A stretch of DNA of 64,000 bases from Fibrobacter succinogenes (GTDB lineage Bacteria; Fibrobacterota; Fibrobacteria; Fibrobacterales; Fibrobacteraceae): positions 1-64,000 of the forward strand of contig CACZAD010000004.1 of NCBI GenBank assembly GCA_902779055.1. The letters are read 5' to 3'. The notes beneath the pieces are model-generated. The model was not told the origin of the DNA, did no database searches, and saw only the letters and a program-made list of their open reading frames with translations. A program made the translations under genes and the position numbers. Below, piece by piece: positions 59,242-64,000 of this stretch (positions are counted from its first letter, which is position 1; the number at the start of each line of letters is the position of its first letter).

Positions 59242-60450
59242 TTAACGTCTTTCTTTAACTTCGTATTCCAAATACTGGAGCGTCTTTACCGCTCTTGCCG
59301 CTTCTTCTTGGGTCTTGAACGCAAGCAAAAGCGTTCCGGCCACATTTTCGCGCACCTTCATGAGTTCAATATCGCGAATGTTGATGCCTTCTTCGGCAAG
59401 CGGCTGCATCACGCTCAACAACGCGCCCGGCTTATCCTTGAGCTGGACAGTGATTTCGTAGAACGAGTTGGTATTATTACGACCCGGAGCAAACAAGCTC
59501 GCACGGCCATCGTTACCCGCCTTGAAAATATCGGCAAGCGCCTGCGAATTATCGGCAATCACGCCATGCTCGTCGTTTTCGAAATTGCCCGAAGCAGGCT
59601 TACCATCCTTCACGACGTTCAGTCCGTTCATCGCGGCAATCGTCTTGTCAAGGCCATCGCGGACTTCGCAAAGCGCACGCGTCGTTTCGTCACGATTCGT
59701 CACGGCAATGTCGTGCCACATTCCCCAGCCCGAGGCGGCAATGCGCGTCATATCGCGGAAAGCACGTCCAGCAAAGTGCTGGTAGTTGTGAGCAAGCAAA
59801 CGCTCCGGCAAATTTCCCGCCAGCGTAGAACTCAGCATCTGGGGCATGTGACTCACCCACGCCATCGTACGGTCATGATGCTCCGGCGGGAACACCACAG
59901 GATTAGCACCCAAAAAGCGGATCATCTCCAAAAGCGGGGCATACACCGACTCGTCGGTTCCTTCGGGCGGGCAGACAAACCAATACGCATTTTCAAAAAT
60001 TGCAGGATCGTTGTATTCGCAAGTGCGTTTTTCGGAACCCGCCATCGGGTGGCTGCCGACAAAACGGAACGGAGCCGGCAAGCGCATTCCCGCCTTGCAA
60101 ATTTCGACCTTCGTCGAACCGATGTCGCTCACCACAATCTTGCGGTCAGACGATCCAGCCCACGAAACACGACCAAGCGCATCAATCATCTTTAAAATGT
60201 GGATGATCGGAGCGCAGAGCAAAATCAAGTCGCTGTCCTTCGCCCACTTTTCAGTTTCGTCATATTCAAAAAATTCATCGGCAAGTTCAAGTTCACGAGC
60301 ACGCTTGAGCGTCGAGGGCGAACTCACCGCACGGATTACCGTCGGGAGCTTAGCCTGCTTGATGGCCGCCGCAATGGAACTTGCGAGCAAGCCAAAACCC
60401 ACCATCGTAATGCGGCCAAAAGAGAGACGTCCGCTAAAACCATCTGCCAT
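59242..60450 (-). CDS. tyrA: Prephenate dehydrogenase with C-terminal ACT domain
   Basis: 402 residues. The N-terminal Rossmann fold has ITMVGFGLLASSIAAAIKQA (variant of GLGLIGGS), then VVSDIGSTKVEI, FVGSHPMAGSEKRTCEY, the helical dimer domain (HHDRTMAWVSHMPQMLSSTL, GRAFRDMTRIA) and a C-terminal ACT domain (YEITVQLKDKPGALLSVMQP, INIRDIELMKVRENVAGTLL), likely for feedback by tyrosine. It oxidises prephenate to 4-hydroxyphenylpyruvate with NAD. The TAATG overlap with the chorismate mutase stop shows translational coupling. The 24-base gap to the AroA-like gene suggests one operon. Confidence 0.92.
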   Translation of the reverse strand: MADGFSGRLSFGRITMVGFGLLASSIAAAIKQAKLPTVIRAVSSPSTLKRARELELADEFFEYDETEKWAKDSDLILLCAPIIHILKMIDALGRVSWAGSSDRKIVVSDIGSTKVEICKAGMRLPAPFRFVGSHPMAGSEKRTCEYNDPAIFENAYWFVCPPEGTDESVYAPLLEMIRFLGANPVVFPPEHHDRTMAWVSHMPQMLSSTLAGNLPERLLAHNYQHFAGRAFRDMTRIAASGWGMWHDIAVTNRDETTRALCEVRDGLDKTIAAMNGLNVVKDGKPASGNFENDEHGVIADNSQALADIFKAGNDGRASLFAPGRNNTNSFYEITVQLKDKPGALLSVMQPLAEEGINIRDIELMKVRENVAGTLLLAFKTQEEAARAVKTLQYLEYEVKERR

Positions 60451-60713
60451 TATTCTTCCACCTTGCGAGTTTCTTCCATGATGACCTGGAAAATATTTCT
60501 GAACGATTCCGGAGAAAGCGGGCCACCGGCCTTTGCAGCTTTTTCGGCGACCAGATTCAAAACAGACTGTTCACGCCCATTATCAAAAACAGGCAAGCCC
60601 TTCTGCTTCTTGATTTTTCCAATCTCGGCAGCGTATGTAGCCCTCTTGTTGAGGAGCGACATCAGTTCATCATTAAGTTCGTCAATGCGAATACGCCATT
60701 CATTAATATCCAT
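60450..60713 (-). CDS. Chorismate mutase, AroQ class
   Basis: 87 residues, a monofunctional AroQ-type all-helical chorismate mutase: RIDELNDELMSLLNKRATYA (helix 1 with the active-site Arg), EIGKIKKQKGLPVFDNGREQ (Lys and the Arg-Glu-Gln end) and PESFRNIFQVIMEETRKVE. It turns chorismate into prephenate, the substrate of the next gene, tyrA, with which it overlaps by one base. Confidence 0.88.
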   Translation of the reverse strand: MDINEWRIRIDELNDELMSLLNKRATYAAEIGKIKKQKGLPVFDNGREQSVLNLVAEKAAKAGGPLSPESFRNIFQVIMEETRKVEE

Positions 60714-60734
60714 ATTGACGAATGTAGAAAAAAT

Positions 60735-61898
60735 TTATGGCACGCGGTTTGCGTACTCGTACAGCGAAAGCCCGAATTCAGGGAGAGCCGCAATCAGAAA
60801 GTCGAAAATATCCGACTGGACATTTTCATATTCTTCCCATTTTACCGTATTCGCAAAAGCATAGATTTCAAGCGGGAGTCCCGTCGGCGTTGGAGCCAGT
60901 TGGCGAGTCATCAACGTCATGTTTTGCGCAATCGTTTTGCAGCTGCGGAGATAAGCCGTACAAAAAGCCCTGAACGTTCCGATATTCGTCAAATGACGTC
61001 CGTTCAAGCGCGTCACCGTGTCATTTTCCGACACATCCGAAGCTTTACCGATTTCGTTCATCTTTTGTTCCAAGTACGGACGCAAGATGTCAATTTTCAT
61101 AAGCGATTCGATTTCTTTTTCAGTCAAAAAGCGGATGCTCTGCTGGTCTATGTAAAGAGAACGCTTGATGCGGCGGCCGCCAGACTCCTGCATCCAGCGC
61201 CAGTTCCTGAACGAATTCGTGATCAAGTCGTACGCCGGAATCACCGACACCGTATTGTCCCAGTTACGTATCTTCACGGACGTGAGCGTAATGTCGATGA
61301 CCGAACCATCGGCGTGATGCCTTTCAATTTCAATCCAATCACCCTTGCGCAAAAGGTCCGAGATGTTGATCTGTATTCCCGAAACAAGTCCGAGAATGGA
61401 ATCGCGGAACACCAAGATCAAGACCGTAGCCATCGCACCAAGTGCAGACAAGATAATCACTGGACTTTTATTGATCACTTGCGAAGCCACAAGAATCGTC
61501 GCCACGCAGAACATCACCAACTTGACCGCCTGGAAAATCCCTCGCAACGGACGAACCTTCATTCTCGCATTGCGTTCATTCAGGCTTTCGATCACATCCA
61601 GAACAGCGCTAGCCAAAAGGAAGGCCACCACCGTGAACAAGATATTCCCGACATGTTCGCAGACTTCATAAATGAAACTCCCTTTAGCCAACAGCTGCGG
61701 GAACGCATTCACAAAAATCATCACCGGCACAAACATCAAACCGCGTGTAATAACACCTTTGTTCACAAGCAGGTCGTCAAATTTATTCGGGGTCTTTGCA
61801 GCTATCACTTTAGCAAGCGGATGAACCACAAAATACAGCAACGTGTACGCAAACACGACCGATACTACAAGAATTATAAACTGAAGGTAATCGTCCAT
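60735..61898 (-). CDS. Mechanosensitive channel of the MscS family (YbdG-like)
   Basis: 387 residues from ATG 61898. Four or five membrane segments precede the MscS pore region (ILSALGAMATVLILVFRDSILGLVSGIQI), then the beta domain (LLRKGDWIEIERHHADGSVIDITLTSVKIRNWDNTVSVIP split over two strands, NSFRNWRWMQESGGRRIKRS). The long C-terminal domain with RNWRWMQESGGRRIKRS resembles E. coli YbdG/MscM more than MscS itself. It should release solutes on hypo-osmotic shock. It is 21 bases upstream of the chorismate mutase gene in the same direction and could be cotranscribed. Confidence 0.88.
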   Translation of the reverse strand: MDDYLQFIILVVSVVFAYTLLYFVVHPLAKVIAAKTPNKFDDLLVNKGVITRGLMFVPVMIFVNAFPQLLAKGSFIYEVCEHVGNILFTVVAFLLASAVLDVIESLNERNARMKVRPLRGIFQAVKLVMFCVATILVASQVINKSPVIILSALGAMATVLILVFRDSILGLVSGIQINISDLLRKGDWIEIERHHADGSVIDITLTSVKIRNWDNTVSVIPAYDLITNSFRNWRWMQESGGRRIKRSLYIDQQSIRFLTEKEIESLMKIDILRPYLEQKMNEIGKASDVSENDTVTRLNGRHLTNIGTFRAFCTAYLRSCKTIAQNMTLMTRQLAPTPTGLPLEIYAFANTVKWEEYENVQSDIFDFLIAALPEFGLSLYEYANRVP

Positions 61899-61957
61899 GA
61901 CTCTCAATCTAAAAAAATTCGTATATTATGTCTCGAACTTTTATCATTGGAGCAATT

Positions 61958-62974
61958 ATGAAAATAGCTGTTATGGGTGGCGCAGGTTACATTGGAAGCC
62001 ATACCATCATTGAGCTTTACAAAGCCGGTCATTCCGTTGTTGTTGTCGATAATTTGGTGAATTCTAGCAACGAATCGCTCCGTCGTGTGGCAGAACTCGT
62101 TGGCGAACCCATTCCGTTCGTAAACGCAGACGTCCGTGACGAAGCCGCATTGAACAAGGTCTTTGACGAAAACAAGTTTGACGCCTGCATCCACTTTGCA
62201 GGTCTCAAGGCCGTCGGCGAATCGGTCGAAAAGCCCCTTGAATACTACGAGAACAATATGAACGCCACGTTCGTACTGCTCAAGGTCATGCGCAGCCACG
62301 GCTGCAAGAACCTGATTTTTAGTTCTTCCGCCACCGTGTACGGCAACCCGGCCATGATTCCGATTACCGAAGACTGTCCAAAGGGCCAATGCACGAACCC
62401 CTACGGACAGACAAAGTCCATGCTCGAAGAAGTCCTCCGCGACGTGCAGAAGGCCGATCCCGAATGGAACGTGGTGCTGCTCCGCTACTTCAACCCGATT
62501 GGCGCACACCCGAGCGGACGCATCGGCGAAGACCCTAACGGCATCCCGAACAATCTTATGCCCTACATCACGCAGACAGCAGTCGGCCTCCGCAAGGAAC
62601 TCGGCGTGTTCGGCAACGACTACGACACTCCGGACGGCACCGGCGTTCGCGACTACATCCACGTTTGCGACCTTGCCGCAGGGCACGTAGCCGCACTCCA
62701 GGCCATTGAACGCAAGTGCGGGCTTGCCATCTACAACCTCGGTACAGGCCACGGCTACTCCGTACTCGACGTGGTGAAAGCCTTCGAAAAGGCAAACGGC
62801 ATCAAGATTCCGTACAGCATCAAGCCGCGCCGCGCAGGCGACATCGCCACCTGCTACTGCAACCCGCAAAAGGCATTCGACGAACTCGGCTGGAAGGCAA
62901 AATACGGCATCGAAGAAATGTGCCGCGATTCCTGGAACTGGCAGAAGAACAACCCGAAGGGCTACAAGGGATAA
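61958..62974 (+). CDS. galE: UDP-glucose 4-epimerase
   Basis: 338 residues from ATG 61958 (TGGAG upstream); an in-frame ATG 30 bases earlier would add residues before the Rossmann fold. Motifs: [20 protein letters not shown] (NAD binding), [11 protein letters not shown] (catalytic Ser), [14 protein letters not shown] (Tyr-x3-Lys) and [13 protein letters not shown]. The enzyme interconverts UDP-glucose and UDP-galactose, providing galactose for surface glycans. It is single and ends at a strong bidirectional terminator. Confidence 0.95.
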   Translation: MKIAVMGGAGYIGSHTIIELYKAGHSVVVVDNLVNSSNESLRRVAELVGEPIPFVNADVRDEAALNKVFDENKFDACIHFAGLKAVGESVEKPLEYYENNMNATFVLLKVMRSHGCKNLIFSSSATVYGNPAMIPITEDCPKGQCTNPYGQTKSMLEEVLRDVQKADPEWNVVLLRYFNPIGAHPSGRIGEDPNGIPNNLMPYITQTAVGLRKELGVFGNDYDTPDGTGVRDYIHVCDLAAGHVAALQAIERKCGLAIYNLGTGHGYSVLDVVKAFEKANGIKIPYSIKPRRAGDIATCYCNPQKAFDELGWKAKYGIEEMCRDSWNWQKNNPKGYKG

Positions 62975-63014
62975 CCACCCTACGGCATCTGTTCTCCGGG
63001 AGCTTTTGCTTATG

Positions 63015-63050
63015 ATAAAAGCCTCGCGAATGCGAGGCTTTATTTTTTAT
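63015..63050. terminator. Bidirectional terminator between galE and hemL
   Basis: AAAGCCTCGC, a GAAT loop and GCGAGGCTTT, with T-rich sequence downstream and A-rich sequence upstream, between convergent genes. Confidence 0.9.
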
Positions 63051-63101
63051 ACGGACTCTCGTGACACGCGGAGCATCAAGCGCCAAATCTAAACGCGATA
63101 A

Positions 63102-64000
63102 TTACAGCGTTTTGAACACCTTGCGGGCCGCTTCAATCGTACGGTCAATGTCCGCTTCGCTGTGGGCTGCGCTCACGAAAATGGCCTCGAACTGGCTTGG
63201 AGCAAGGTAAATGCCTTCGTTGAGCATTCCGAGGAAGTAGCGACGGAACAATTCCAAGTCGGATTTTTGCACGTCGGCAAAGCACGTGACCGGACCTTCG
63301 GTAAAGAAGATGCAGCCCATGGAGCCGACCTGGTTCGTCGAAAGCGGAATACCAGCCGCAGCGGCTGCATCCTTGAGTCCATCAACCAGGCGCTTCGTCA
63401 TAGCCTCTGCATGCACGTAGTATTCCGGATGAGCGTTAAGTTCTCGCATCGTCGCAAGACCGGCCGCCATAGCCACAGGATTTCCAGAAAGCGTTCCTGC
63501 CTGGTAAATACCGCCAAGCGGTGCAATCTGCCGCATGACGTCCAAACGACCGCCATAAGCGCCCACCGGCATACCCCCGCCGATAATCTTGCCAAACGTC
63601 GTCAAGTCCGGTTTAATGCCGTACAAGCCCTGGGCACAGTGGATGCCCACGCGGAATCCCGTCATGACTTCGTCCACGATGAGCAAGGCGCCGTGCTTTT
63701 TCGTTTCTTCCGAAAGCGTCTGCAAGAACTCGGGCTTTGCAGGCACAACGCCCATATTACCCGCAACAGGTTCCACAATCACGCCCGCGATTTCATCACC
63801 AATCTTGTCAAAGAGTTCCTTGACGCCAGCCACATCGTTGTACTGGAGCGTGAGCGTATACTTTGCAAGATCCGCCGGAACGCCCTTGCTGCTCGGCTTA
63901 CCCGTCGTGAGCATACCCGAGCCAGCCTTGATGAGCAAGCTATCGCTATGTCCGTGGTAGCAGCCTTCGAACTTCACAATCTTGTCGCGACCGGTAAAAC
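63102..64000 (-). CDS. hemL: Glutamate-1-semialdehyde 2,1-aminomutase, C-terminal part (partial)
   Basis: The frame is open to the last base of the window, so the N terminus lies outside; about 298 residues are present of the usual 430. Seen are [47 protein letters not shown], the PLP-lysine motif [35 protein letters not shown] and the C-terminal ALSH-like [20 protein letters not shown]. The enzyme makes 5-aminolevulinate, the first committed tetrapyrrole precursor, in the C5 pathway. Confidence 0.95.
   Translation of the reverse strand, partial: FTGRDKIVKFEGCYHGHSDSLLIKAGSGMLTTGKPSSKGVPADLAKYTLTLQYNDVAGVKELFDKIGDEIAGVIVEPVAGNMGVVPAKPEFLQTLSEETKKHGALLIVDEVMTGFRVGIHCAQGLYGIKPDLTTFGKIIGGGMPVGAYGGRLDVMRQIAPLGGIYQAGTLSGNPVAMAAGLATMRELNAHPEYYVHAEAMTKRLVDGLKDAAAAAGIPLSTNQVGSMGCIFFTEGPVTCFADVQKSDLELFRRYFLGMLNEGIYLAPSQFEAIFVSAAHSEADIDRTIEAARKVFKTL

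Noticed and set aside
1-64000. tRNA, rRNA, prophage or insertion-sequence content
   Set aside because: No tRNA-like cloverleaf with a TTCRA arm and CCA end, no rRNA core sequence, and no transposase, integrase or phage structural gene was recognised.

Overview
The window looks like chromosomal DNA of Fibrobacter (F. succinogenes or a close relative). The evidence is the combination of a GH51 endoglucanase with CBM11-like modules, a GH8 glucanase, a PL1 pectate lyase with a CBM35-like module, a CE6 acetyl xylan esterase with CBM6, FISUMP and fibro-slime domains, Ser/Glu-rich SSSSEE linkers, and several Por-type C-terminal tails beside a PorU-type C25 peptidase. No rRNA, tRNA, CRISPR array, insertion sequence or prophage was seen.

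Layout. 1-5.6 kb: end of an acyl-CoA dehydratase activase-related gene, an XRE regulator, the large secreted endoglucanase Cel51A, a DsbA-like lipoprotein and an FdtA/WxcM cupin. 5.6-8.4 kb: a structured leader, a fused MetX-MetW protein and YicC. 8.4-9.0 kb: a gene-free stretch made almost entirely of hairpins and dispersed repeats. 9.0-15.7 kb: a minus-strand operon of a lipoprotein, an exported protein, the type IX secretion sortase PorU and a membrane protein. 15.7-21 kb: a small GGQ release-factor-like protein and three surface proteins (lamin-tail-like, fibro-slime, collagen-like/FISUMP). 21-24.3 kb: structured repeats, a receiver-like protein, RuvX and TypA. 24.4-28.5 kb: a five-module Cys/Trp protein with Ser-rich linkers and the GH8 enzyme.

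28.6-44.1 kb is the most unusual part: one tightly packed minus-strand operon of seven genes. It reads AlgX/AlgJ-like SGNH lipoprotein, transglutaminase-like protein, four tandem roughly 900-residue lipoprotein paralogues, then a polytopic GT-C-like membrane protein. Each paralogue carries a formylglycine-generating-enzyme-like domain without catalytic cysteines, a PD40 propeller and a C-terminal SGNH-like domain. I believe the paralogues are the Fibrobacter-specific family TIGR02171, of unknown function. I propose that the operon builds or edits an O-acylated cell-surface glycan; this is inference.

44.2-64 kb: a TM2 protein, RdgB, Dus with a translationally coupled radical SAM protein, a guanine-deaminase-like enzyme, a ureohydrolase-like protein, a PAP2 phosphatase, a two-domain FISUMP lipoprotein, the pectate lyase and acetyl xylan esterase, HisC, an RsuA/RluB-type pseudouridine synthase with a palindromic repeat inserted in frame, NadK, an aromatic cluster (chorismate mutase, prephenate dehydrogenase, degenerate AroA-like protein), an MscS channel, GalE and a truncated HemL.

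Across the window there are three or more dispersed repeat families: short palindromes bounded by GAT and ATGACA, heptanucleotide tandem repeats, and a roughly 110-nt multi-stem repeat whose two copies differ by compensatory changes. Two repeats lie in frame inside protein-coding genes.
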